Part shown: positions 7,564 through 13,809 of the stretch, piece after piece
Layout of the letters: each line of letters starts with the position of its first letter
Numbering within the stretch: the first letter of the stretch is position 1
From: an uncultured Clostridia bacterium
Lineage (GTDB): Bacteria; Bacillota; Clostridia; Peptostreptococcales; Anaerovoracaceae
Assembly (NCBI GenBank): GCA_946541285.1
Contig: CAMNJG010000023.1
Coordinates: 1-13,852, forward strand
Length of the DNA: 13,852 bases
Direction of reading: 5' to 3'
Made by a program: the position numbers and the translations under genes
Notes under the pieces: model-generated
The model's input: the letters and a program-made list of their open reading frames with translations, nothing else
Databases searched by the model: none
Told to the model about the DNA's origin: nothing

Positions 7564-7944
7564 TTAAGCGTTGTTTGCTTCTTCAGCCGTGATCATGAAT
7601 TCTGTAACCGGCTGTCCGTTTACTATATGTTCGGCAATGACTCTTTTTGCCTTTTCAGGATTCATATGGACATAGGTTGTCTTGTTTCCCTTTGTATCGT
7701 AAACATCGACCATCGGTTCCAGGACACACATGCCCATACATCCAGTCATGCTGACAGCAACATCTGTCAGATTTCTTTTATTGACTTCCTCAACGAAAGT
7801 ATTCATGACCGGTCTGGCACCTGCCGCGATCCCGCACGTTGCCATACCGACAACGATTCTCTGTCTTTCGGAATCTTCATTTCTCATATTCAGCTTATCG
7901 AGACTTTTCTGCCTCAGCGCTGCCAGTTCAGCTAATGATTTCAT
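7564..7944 (-). CDS. Thioredoxin-fold [2Fe-2S] ferredoxin-like protein with only three cysteines of the usual set
   Basis: A 126-residue protein of the thioredoxin-like ferredoxin group, related to the N-terminal domain of HydB. After a helical N-terminus (1-28) comes a strand with GMATCGIAAGA (Cys37) and later MTGCMGMC (Cys69, Cys73). A canonical member has C-x4-C plus C-x3-C; here the partner of Cys37 five residues on is Gly42. These three are the only cysteines. The protein therefore either holds a cluster with a non-cysteine ligand or has lost it. It is probably an accessory or electron-transfer partner of HydABC, sometimes labelled hydD in related operons; I leave the symbol blank because usage varies. 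GGAGGT precedes the ATG, and the start overlaps the end of the upstream ATPase gene by 17 bases. Confidence 0.85.
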   Translation of the reverse strand: MKSLAELAALRQKSLDKLNMRNEDSERQRIVVGMATCGIAAGARPVMNTFVEEVNKRNLTDVAVSMTGCMGMCVLEPMVDVYDTKGNKTTYVHMNPEKAKRVIAEHIVNGQPVTEFMITAEEANNA

Positions 7945-8494
7945 TCAATATACCTCCGAACAGAATTCTGCTCTGTTCCTCTATCATTTCCTTAAGATAA
8001 CCAATAATGACCGGATCGTTCACCGGAACATCTCCGATCTGCTCCCGGACTTCCTCTGTCCGGAATACAAAGGATGACTCTTCATTTTCCAGTATCAGAT
8101 GGAATTCGATCCCGGGATGTCCCATAATGCACATCGTCACGGTATCCGCCACACTTCCCAGCGGTTTCCGGTCGATATTACTGATCTCATAAGTCGCTGT
8201 TACCGTAGTTCCTTTTCCGGGAGCCGACTCGATGCGGAAATCTCCGCCCGCCATCTCCGCGGACGCTTTGAACAGTGGAATCCCGAGTCCGGCTTTCCGC
8301 GTCGTCCTCGTGGTATAAAACGGATCCGATACTCTCTTAAGGGTTTCCTCCGTCATTCCGCTTCCATTATCCCTGACGTACAGCGTCAGAAGATCCGTAC
8401 TTTTTTGTGCTTTCACACCCACCTCCACACAGGACGCGCCCGCGGTCAGTGAGTTCTGCATGATGTCCATCAGGTGCAGTGAGAGATCCGTCAT
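7928..8494 (-). CDS. Stand-alone GHKL (histidine-kinase-like) ATPase
   Basis: A 188-residue protein consisting mostly of a Bergerat-fold ATP-binding domain. The N box is HLMDIMQNSL (Asn14), G1 is DNGSGM (Asp42, Gly44, Gly46), an F-box-like DPFYTTR follows, G2 is GLGIPLFK (69-76), and GKGTTV closes the site. There is no dimerisation/phosphoacceptor domain, sensor or membrane segment. About 75 C-terminal residues after the fold are not recognised. Architecturally it is closer to anti-sigma-type ATPases or switch proteins than to a complete sensor kinase. It lies between hydC and the ferredoxin gene. The junction with hydC reads TAAGCGATG with no strong SD (only GGA 14 bases upstream), so its translation probably depends on ribosomes finishing hydC. 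A regulatory role is inferred from position; substrate and partner are unknown. Confidence 0.85.
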   Translation of the reverse strand: MTDLSLHLMDIMQNSLTAGASCVEVGVKAQKSTDLLTLYVRDNGSGMTEETLKRVSDPFYTTRTTRKAGLGIPLFKASAEMAGGDFRIESAPGKGTTVTATYEISNIDRKPLGSVADTVTMCIMGHPGIEFHLILENEESSFVFRTEEVREQIGDVPVNDPVIIGYLKEMIEEQSRILFGGILNEIIS

Positions 8495-8497
8495 CGC

Positions 8498-8989
8498 TTA
8501 GTTTTCCATATATTTCTCGCAGATACTCTTTACATCATCCTGAACGAGCTTGCCGTATACTTCTCCGTTGATCATGGCAACCGGAGCGAGACCGCACGCG
8601 CCGACACAGCGGCATGCGTCGATACTGAACATCCCGTCCTCAGTAACGCCGCCGGCTTTGATGCCCAGGGTTTCCTCGAATTTCTCCAGGATTTTCGCGG
8701 ATCCCTTAACATAGCAGGCAGTCCCCAGACAGACATTGACAGCATATTTTCCCTTCGGCTGAGTGGTGAACTGTGTATAGAATGTTACAACACCATAAAT
8801 CTCAGCAAGAGGGACATTGAGATTATCTGAAATAATTTCCTGGACTTCGAGAGGAAGGTAGCCGAAATATTCCTGTACCTCATGCAGTACCGGAATCAGC
8901 GCACCCTTCGTTCCCTTGTACTTATCAACGATCGACAGAATTTCCTTTTTCTGCTGTTCGCTGACTTCCACTTTTCTGGCTTTGGCCAT
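8498..8989 (-). CDS. hydC: Hydrogenase subunit HydC (NuoE-like [2Fe-2S] protein)
   Basis: The NuoE/HydC subunit (163 residues) carries one [2Fe-2S] cluster next to the flavin subunit. An N-terminal helical region (11-60, with GALIPVLHEVQEYFGYLP) is followed by the conserved YGVVTFYTQF and the thioredoxin-like cluster domain. The four ligands are Cys87 and Cys92 (CLGTAC) and Cys128 and Cys132 (CVGAC), with an additional Cys126 beside them. AGGAGGT lies upstream of the ATG at usual spacing. It is the first gene of the catalytic block, 96 bases downstream of the PHP gene, and is followed almost without gap by the GHKL ATPase. No promoter is evident immediately upstream, so it may be reached by read-through from the regulatory genes. 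Confidence 0.95.
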   Translation of the reverse strand: MAKARKVEVSEQQKKEILSIVDKYKGTKGALIPVLHEVQEYFGYLPLEVQEIISDNLNVPLAEIYGVVTFYTQFTTQPKGKYAVNVCLGTACYVKGSAKILEKFEETLGIKAGGVTEDGMFSIDACRCVGACGLAPVAMINGEVYGKLVQDDVKSICEKYMEN

Positions 8990-9049
8990 ATAAACACACC
9001 TCCTGTTGTCTCCGCGCGGTTCACCACCGTATACCGGAGCATTTCTGCG

Positions 9050-9061
9050 CAGGATATCCTG
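9050..9061. other. Perfect 12-bp palindrome ahead of hydC
   Basis: CAGGATATCCTG is a perfect palindrome in the 96-base gap between the PHP gene and hydC, about 60 bases before the hydC start. A second CAGGAT copy at 9081-9086 could pair with the palindrome half at 9055-9060, and a separate short CTCCG/CGGAG hairpin (9033-9037/9013-9017) lies closer to the hydC SD. It may be an operator, a processing site or chance. Confidence 0.35.
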
Positions 9062-9085
9062 TTACCCCGCGCCTGCAGCACAGGA

Positions 9086-9847
9086 TCAGATCAGTGGTGA
9101 CTCTTCCGCTCCGATTGTATAGCGGTCTGCCGGTCCCTTCAGCAGCTGTATCAGGCTGCCGGCATCCCTGATCTGGTCTTCTGTTGATATATAATTACAC
9201 CTCTCGGACATATCCCACAGGTAGTGGGCGTCGGAATCCCTGAGAACCGGATAATCCCGAAGTCCCGGGTAATTATCGAAAAAGCTTTCCGCGTCACAGT
9301 TCGCGGACAATTCTATCATACTGACATCCAGGTCATCCGGGATTCCTCCCAGATTGGAAACGATACTGTAGGAGTCCCTGTCCACATGGGCAGGAAACGC
9401 GACGCCTCCCAGTTCTGTGGCAGCCTGGAAGATTTCCTCCACCGTCAGCTCTGTCGCGACAATCAGCAGCTGGCTGAGTCTGCCGGTTTCTTCATCTCTG
9501 CTGTTCAGGATCAGTTCTTCACCGAAAATTTCTTCGCGGTTTTCCACCGGCGGCAGATGCTGTGCCACCCGTTCGCCCATCTTTTCCGCGGTTTCCAGAT
9601 CCGGGAACAGTGTCACGATATGGACTTCCTCCACACTTTCGACTTCCAGGCCGGGGACAACGATAATCTGCCGGCGCGCTCCCATCTCCATCACAGCGCC
9701 CGCGTTATGACAGGCATTATGGTCCGTCACCGCGATCATGTCGAGTCCTTTCAGAAGCGCCATATTGATGATATTATTCGGTGTCATGTCGTTATCACCA
9801 CACGGTGACAGCGCAGTATGGATGTGAAGATCATAATAATACTTCAC
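9086..9847 (-). CDS. PHP-domain phosphoesterase
   Basis: Polymerase-and-histidinol-phosphatase fold metalloenzyme of 253 residues. Metal-site motifs are DLHIHTALSPCG (His8, His10), VTDHN (Asp42, His43), PGLEVES (Glu68), His76, FPAHVDRD (His154) and SDAHYL (Asp206, His208), a complete set for a two- or three-metal phosphoesterase. It lacks the CBS or polymerase extensions of some relatives. The substrate is unknown; family members hydrolyse phosphates or nucleotides, including short RNA ends and pAp. The start is GTG with AGGAGG 8 bases upstream, and the stop of the preceding DRTGG gene is only three bases away. Its place between HydS/DRTGG and hydC suggests a part in the same circuit, perhaps removing a small-molecule or protein phosphate signal, but that is inference. 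Confidence 0.88.
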   Translation of the reverse strand: MKYYYDLHIHTALSPCGDNDMTPNNIINMALLKGLDMIAVTDHNACHNAGAVMEMGARRQIIVVPGLEVESVEEVHIVTLFPDLETAEKMGERVAQHLPPVENREEIFGEELILNSRDEETGRLSQLLIVATELTVEEIFQAATELGGVAFPAHVDRDSYSIVSNLGGIPDDLDVSMIELSANCDAESFFDNYPGLRDYPVLRDSDAHYLWDMSERCNYISTEDQIRDAGSLIQLLKGPADRYTIGAEESPLI

Positions 9848-9850
9848 GGA

Positions 9851-10189
9851 TCAGTCCTCCTGCAGTGCTTCATGGAGACGCCATGAGATCTCATAACTGC
9901 CAAGCACTGTTGATATCACCGGTATCTGCTCGGAGTCCGCTTTTTCCAGCGTCGCCGGCGGTACGGCAATTCCTTCCGGGATGACGATGCAGCTGATCCC
10001 GGCCAGCTCCGCAACAGCGATGATGTTTGTGTGGGTCAGCACCGTCATCCAGGCACAGTTCTGCGGGGCATCAGCCATCACATGGCTGAGCAGGTCACAG
10101 CAATATCCTGTGGAAATACTGTTTCCCACAGACTCCCTCCCGCTCAGGACTGTACCTCCGGTGATTTCCGCAAGTTCCGTCACATTCAT
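9851..10189 (-). CDS. DRTGG-domain protein (second copy)
   Basis: A single-domain protein of 112 residues resembling the DRTGG fold found in some phosphotransacetylases and CBS proteins. It begins MNVTELAEITGGTVLSG, followed by GYCCDLLSHVM (28-38), WMTVLTHTNIIAVAELAGISCIVIPEG (47-73) and the IPVIST strand. Cysteines are at 30, 31, 45 and 67; none forms a known cluster motif. The domain is thought to bind small ligands or act as a regulatory module; its ligand is not known. Its start overlaps the hydS stop as ATGA, and its SD (AAGGAGG) lies inside the last codons of hydS, so production is coupled to HydS. A divergent paralogue lies two genes upstream at 12104-12451. Confidence 0.82.
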   Translation of the reverse strand: MNVTELAEITGGTVLSGRESVGNSISTGYCCDLLSHVMADAPQNCAWMTVLTHTNIIAVAELAGISCIVIPEGIAVPPATLEKADSEQIPVISTVLGSYEISWRLHEALQED

Positions 10190-11622
10190 CTGAATCCGCC
10201 TCCTTCATGATGGGTGTCCGGATTCCGGGTCCGTTCTCCGATGACACCCTTCCGCTCCAGTGTCGGGGGCATGACTCCTTCGAGCTCAAACATTTCATTG
10301 GCAAGCTCCCGGACTCTTTCACGGAGTTTAAACACGCAATCCGTAATCGTCGCGCTTTCCCGGACGATATCCTCCGCAAGAGCGACACAGGACGGCGCGC
10401 CACAGGCGCCACAGTCAATCCCGGGCAGACTGTCACGGATTTCTTCCATTTTTTCCATTTTTATAAAAGCCTTCACCATATCGGTATCCAGCTTATCCAC
10501 CGGAATATGCTCCGGAGACCGGTCCCAGAGATAATCGTGGTAATCCACGTCCATCCCCGGCAGTTCGGCCACTTTATAACGGCCGTTCTGCTCCGAGCGC
10601 ATCCCCTTCATGATGACCTGCGCCACATAGACGTTTTTGACGGTCAGCGGCCCGCCAAGACAGCCGCCCTTACAGGCCAGGCATTCCATGAAATCCACAT
10701 CGCCGAATTTGTCGTCCGCGTTGTTATCAATGGTTTCAAGAATTCCCACAACATCCTTGATGCCATCCACGGAGATGAATTTGTTGATATCCAGCGCCAG
10801 ACTTTCGCCACCCGGATTGGGCCAGCGCACCCCGTAAATACTGGCTGTGGCCAGATCCTCCTCCTGTTCCGGCTGCAGGGTCTTCAATACTCCCCGCAGC
10901 GGGATATAGATATCCTGGAAGGAAATGACCTCGTCAATTGAGGATTTTGTTCCTTTCAGGGGAAAATATTTTGTTCCCATTTTGGCTGCGCATGGAGAGA
11001 TAAAAAACACACCGATCTCTTCCGGCGCAAAGCCGGATTCTTTTTCGGCTTTTTTCCTGGCCATATCCGCGGCCACTTCCACCGGAGCCTGCAGCGGCAG
11101 CAGATGATCGATCAGATTCGGGAATTTCACCTGCACCAGTTTTACGACAGCCGGACATGCTGTTGAAATAACAGGTTTCTGCAGGGTGTTCTCCTTCAGG
11201 TACTGCCGTGTCGCGTTGCTGACCGCCTCGGCTCCGTAAGCGACTTCCACGACATCGTCAAATCCGATCTTTTTTAAAGCTGTCAGGATCCCGTTGCGGG
11301 TGCGGGCTGTACGGTACTGGCTGTACAGTGCCGGTGCCGGAACAGCTATGGTATACCGGTAGTTCCTGAGATCATCCAGACTGTCCGTCACTGCTTTTTT
11401 GGCGTTGTTGGAACAGGTCCGGATACATTCACCACAGTCAATACACCGCTCATTGATAATGACGGCTTTGCCATTGCGCACCCGTATTGCCTGCGTCGGG
11501 CAGTTTTTAATACAGTTTGTGCAGCCCTGGCACTTGTCTCTGTCCAGCCGGACGGAATGGAATTTTTCTTTTGACAGCAATTCCGCCGGTATCTCTGCCG
11601 GCCTTCCACCGCTGATTGTCAT
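10186..11622 (-). CDS. hydS: Putative sensory [FeFe]-hydrogenase (group D-like HydS)
   Basis: Iron-only hydrogenase homologue of 478 residues. Order: two ferredoxin [4Fe-4S] sites (Cys31/34/37/41 and Cys60/63/66/70), an H-cluster domain, and a C-terminal [4Fe-4S] motif (Cys404, 407, 412, 429). H-cluster motifs differ from catalytic enzymes: L1 is STACPAVV (Cys156 before Pro, Ala155 where the proton-transfer cysteine normally sits), L2 is SPCAAKM (Cys211, Lys214), and L3 is MECLACKGGCLGGP (Cys317, Cys321, extra Cys314). There is no small-subunit segment and no PAS domain. This matches the low-activity sensory type exemplified by Thermoanaerobacter HydS; sensing H2 or redox state is inferred. 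A GGGAG stretch lies shortly before the ATG. The gene is 16 bases from the RsbW-like gene and overlaps the DRTGG gene. A role as an electron-transfer subunit is the main alternative. Confidence 0.88.
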   Translation of the reverse strand: MTISGGRPAEIPAELLSKEKFHSVRLDRDKCQGCTNCIKNCPTQAIRVRNGKAVIINERCIDCGECIRTCSNNAKKAVTDSLDDLRNYRYTIAVPAPALYSQYRTARTRNGILTALKKIGFDDVVEVAYGAEAVSNATRQYLKENTLQKPVISTACPAVVKLVQVKFPNLIDHLLPLQAPVEVAADMARKKAEKESGFAPEEIGVFFISPCAAKMGTKYFPLKGTKSSIDEVISFQDIYIPLRGVLKTLQPEQEEDLATASIYGVRWPNPGGESLALDINKFISVDGIKDVVGILETIDNNADDKFGDVDFMECLACKGGCLGGPLTVKNVYVAQVIMKGMRSEQNGRYKVAELPGMDVDYHDYLWDRSPEHIPVDKLDTDMVKAFIKMEKMEEIRDSLPGIDCGACGAPSCVALAEDIVRESATITDCVFKLRERVRELANEMFELEGVMPPTLERKGVIGERTRNPDTHHEGGGFR

Positions 11623-11638
11623 ATCTCCACTCCCGGGA

Positions 11639-12073
11639 TCAGTTCCCTATATTAAAACACATCCTTACTTTCGTCCCTTCTCCCGGACGTGAATCAATCG
11701 TAAGGTTATCTGAGTTGTTTTTCATATTCGGCAGGCCCATCCCCGCCCCGAAGCCCATCATCCGGACTTCTTCCGATGCAGTAGAGTAGCCTTCCTGCAT
11801 CGCCAGTTCTATGTCTTCGATTCCTTTACCGTGATCTTCGATGAGGATTTCGACGCGGTCCGGATACACATCCGTATAAGCCATCCCGCCGCCGCCATGA
11901 ATAAAAGCGTTGATCTCTGCTTCATACATCGCCACGGAAATCCGCTTGATCTGCGCCGGGGCCACCCCCAGCATGGTCAGCGTTTTCTTGACTTTGCTGG
12001 ACGCCTCTCCCGCCGACGCGAAATCGTCCTTCGCGATCACTGTTTCCAAATGCATCTTGTTGCTTTCTGCCAA
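11639..12073 (-). CDS. Anti-sigma-factor-like ATPase (RsbW/SpoIIAB type GHKL)
   Basis: About 144 residues from a TTG start. A lead strand and helix (DDFASAGEASSKVKKTL) precede the N box EAEINAFIHG (Asn55), G1 DHGKGI (Asp80, Gly82, Gly84), G2 GFGAGMGLPNMK, and GEGTKV near the C-terminus. This is the layout of RsbW/SpoIIAB serine kinases that bind sigma factors or STAS-domain antagonists; no such partner gene is present in the window. The ATG six codons further in (12053-12055) has no SD, while the TTG at 12073 lies 8 bases after AAGGA, so TTG is preferred; an upstream TTG at 12091 has none. It sits directly before hydS, making HydS its likely signalling partner. Kinase activity and target are inferred only from family. 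Confidence 0.85.
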   Translation of the reverse strand: MAESNKMHLETVIAKDDFASAGEASSKVKKTLTMLGVAPAQIKRISVAMYEAEINAFIHGGGGMAYTDVYPDRVEILIEDHGKGIEDIELAMQEGYSTASEEVRMMGFGAGMGLPNMKNNSDNLTIDSRPGEGTKVRMCFNIGN

Positions 12074-12081
12074 AATATAAT

Positions 12082-12086
12082 TCCTT
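12082..12086 (-). promoter_or_regulatory. Ribosome binding site selecting a TTG start
   Basis: AAGGA within GGGAAGGAA on the minus strand lies 8 bases before the TTG at 12071-12073. The competing ATG (12053-12055) is too far away to be served by it. Confidence 0.6.
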
Positions 12087-12103
12087 CCCAAACCGCGGCC
12101 TGA

Positions 12104-12451
12104 TCAGCGCCCCGAGAGGATTCCCCCACTGTACAGACGGCCGCACGCCTCAAACATCGTGCATTCGCTGCTCAGTACGGTCACTTCCCGGTCCTTCGCG
12201 AGTTCCATGACCTGATCCGGAATTTTTTTGCCCCGTATAAACAGGACTGCCGCGGAATTCATCATTTCCGCTGTACGGATCACCTGCGGGTTCATCAGTC
12301 CCGTCACAATGAGGCTTCCGTCCACGGTCCCGATCATGACTTCGCTCATAAGGTCTGCTGCTACGGCGTACTGAATATCCCTGTCCCGACAGACATCGGA
12401 TTCAAAGAGGATTTCCGCCGATACCGCTTTCGCAATTTCATTAATGTTCAT
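12104..12451 (-). CDS. DRTGG-domain protein (first copy)
   Basis: A single-domain protein of 115 residues with the DRTGG pattern: an N-terminal MNINEIAKAVSAEIL, then AADLMSEVM, SLIVTGLMNPQVIRTAEMM, AVLFIRGKK and VTVLSSECTMFEACGRLY. It is clearly related to the second copy at 9851-10189 (compare MNINEIAKAV with MNVTELAEIT, and DLMSEVM with DLLSHVM), but the central segment differs: MNPQVIRTAEMMNSAA against HTNIIAVAELAGISC. The two copies therefore probably bind different ligands or partners. AGGAAG lies before the ATG. It is 34 bases downstream of the carboxypeptidase gene and 30 bases upstream of the RsbW-like gene. Function unknown; a regulatory role is inferred from the neighbourhood. Confidence 0.8.
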   Translation of the reverse strand: MNINEIAKAVSAEILFESDVCRDRDIQYAVAADLMSEVMIGTVDGSLIVTGLMNPQVIRTAEMMNSAAVLFIRGKKIPDQVMELAKDREVTVLSSECTMFEACGRLYSGGILSGR

Positions 12452-12485
12452 AACAAACTTCCTGTTTCCCTGCTTTCCTGATGCA

Positions 12486-13682
12486 TTAACCTGTCAGCTT
12501 CGCCAGCAGTCTGCGCCAGAGCGACAGCTCAACTTCCTCCTGCGTTTTCAGATCATATTCACCGATCAGCTTTCCTTTTTTATAAAGTTTCAGCTTGCCG
12601 GCGTACGCTCCTTTTCTGACAGGAGCGGTGAAGCTCTTTTCCTGAACTTTGTACGTGTAATTGCTCTCTTTAAAATCTGTGCCGGAATCGGTCTTTTCCA
12701 CACAGACCTTTATATCGGTTGCCGGTACGGCTACCACACTCCTGTGGCTGCCTTTTTTTACGGGACATTCGCCGATTTCCTCACCGGCTTTCAGGAACGT
12801 TTTCGCCTTATGATTTTCGAATCCCCAGTCCAGAAGCCTGATGGCATCCTGATAACGCATATCATTTTCAGAATGCAGCGTCACACAGAGAAGATCCAGG
12901 TCATTCCGTTCCACTTCTTCTACAAGGCAGCCCTGCGCCGCGTTGGTATATCCGGTTTTAATGCCCTTTGTCCCCTTGTATTTGTAAGGTCTCTCAACAC
13001 CATCTACTTCGAGTTTGCTTTTCTTGTACAGCATAAAGTTGGAGTTTTTGATTTCACGCGCTTCGCTGAGGTTTGTCGCTGGAATCGTATACTCCGCGGT
13101 AGAAACCACTTCCGCAAAAATTTCGTTTTCCATCGCTTCCCTGGCGATCAGCGCCAGATCATACGCTGTCGTATAGTGCTTTTCATCCGGAAGTCCATTG
13201 GGATTCGTGAAATGTGTATGTTTACAGCCAATCTCCTCCGCGCGCTCATTCATAAGATCCGCAAAATCACTTACATTCCCGGACACGGCTTCCGCCAGTA
13301 CGATCGCCATCTCATTGGCAGAATGCAGCATCAGACCATATACCAGATCCTTAATCATCAGTTCTTCGCCATATTTACAGTCAAGGTTTGCCCCTTCCAG
13401 GACTTCGTCCGCTGCTTTGCGGCTGACTTTTGCCGTATCATCCAGATCCAAGTGCTCGATCGCCAGCAACGCTGTCATGATTTTGGTCGTACTGGCCGGG
13501 TACTGCTGCTTATCCTTATTTTTATCAAAGAGGATCTCTCCTGAATCCGCGTCCATCAGGACCGCGCTGGTGGCTTCCAGCTGTGGTTCCTCTGTAACTG
13601 CCGCAAAAGAGACACCTGTTCCGGAGAACAGCATGGTCCATGTCATCACAGTGATGATAAGGATGATGATCTTTTTCTTCAA
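12486..13682 (-). CDS. dacF: D-alanyl-D-alanine carboxypeptidase (low-molecular-weight PBP, peptidase S11)
   Basis: Exported penicillin-binding protein that trims the terminal D-alanine from peptidoglycan stem peptides. From the chosen TTG it has 398 residues. A signal peptide is evident: MKKK, a hydrophobic core (IIILIITVMTWTMLF) and a likely cleavage at VSFA-A near residue 27. Active-site motifs are SxxK in PASTTK (Ser64, Lys67), SxN in HSANE (Ser121, Asn123) and KTG in GIKTGYT (Lys242). A C-terminal beta-rich PBP5_C-like domain follows, ending in basic WRRLLAKLTG, which could be an amphipathic membrane anchor. The frame opens at a GTG seven codons earlier, but AAAGGA sits 7 bases before the TTG, giving a classic signal peptide start. 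The symbol reflects the DacF-like size; other dac labels are possible. It leads the hydrogenase regulatory genes, probably on the same transcript. Confidence 0.93.
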   Translation of the reverse strand: MKKKIIILIITVMTWTMLFSGTGVSFAAVTEEPQLEATSAVLMDADSGEILFDKNKDKQQYPASTTKIMTALLAIEHLDLDDTAKVSRKAADEVLEGANLDCKYGEELMIKDLVYGLMLHSANEMAIVLAEAVSGNVSDFADLMNERAEEIGCKHTHFTNPNGLPDEKHYTTAYDLALIAREAMENEIFAEVVSTAEYTIPATNLSEAREIKNSNFMLYKKSKLEVDGVERPYKYKGTKGIKTGYTNAAQGCLVEEVERNDLDLLCVTLHSENDMRYQDAIRLLDWGFENHKAKTFLKAGEEIGECPVKKGSHRSVVAVPATDIKVCVEKTDSGTDFKESNYTYKVQEKSFTAPVRKGAYAGKLKLYKKGKLIGEYDLKTQEEVELSLWRRLLAKLTG

Positions 13683-13689
13683 TATTGGT

Positions 13690-13695
13690 TCCTTT
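13690..13695 (-). promoter_or_regulatory. Ribosome binding site selecting the TTG start of the carboxypeptidase
   Basis: AAAGGA on the minus strand lies 7 bases before TTG at 13680-13682. The upstream in-frame GTG at 13701-13703 has only GGGAA immediately adjacent, too close to serve it. Confidence 0.65.
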
Positions 13696-13780
13696 CCGTT
13701 CACTTCCCGGTTCTGTTCAGTCCGCCCCGTCGAAACGTAAGCGTTCCGTATTATTGTTTATTTCAATCATTTGCCTCTGT

Positions 13781-13809
13781 ATTGTATCACCAATAAAACA
13801 ATCCTGCAA
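13781..13809 (-). promoter_or_regulatory. Sigma-A type extended -10 promoter upstream of the carboxypeptidase
   Basis: The minus strand carries TGATACAAT: an extended -10 TG followed by TACAAT (13781-13786). A partial -35 box TTGCAG (13804-13809) lies 17 bases upstream. The start would be near 13774, leaving a leader of about 90 bases. It is the only convincing promoter ahead of the whole carboxypeptidase, regulatory and hydrogenase run. An ATTGT/ACAAT dyad overlaps the -10 box. Confidence 0.65.

Noticed and set aside
13780..13801. ATTGT/ACAAT dyad at the carboxypeptidase promoter as a Rex operator
   Set aside because: The TTGT and ACAA halves are 12 bases apart rather than the 10 of the Rex consensus, and the inner TTAA bases are missing.
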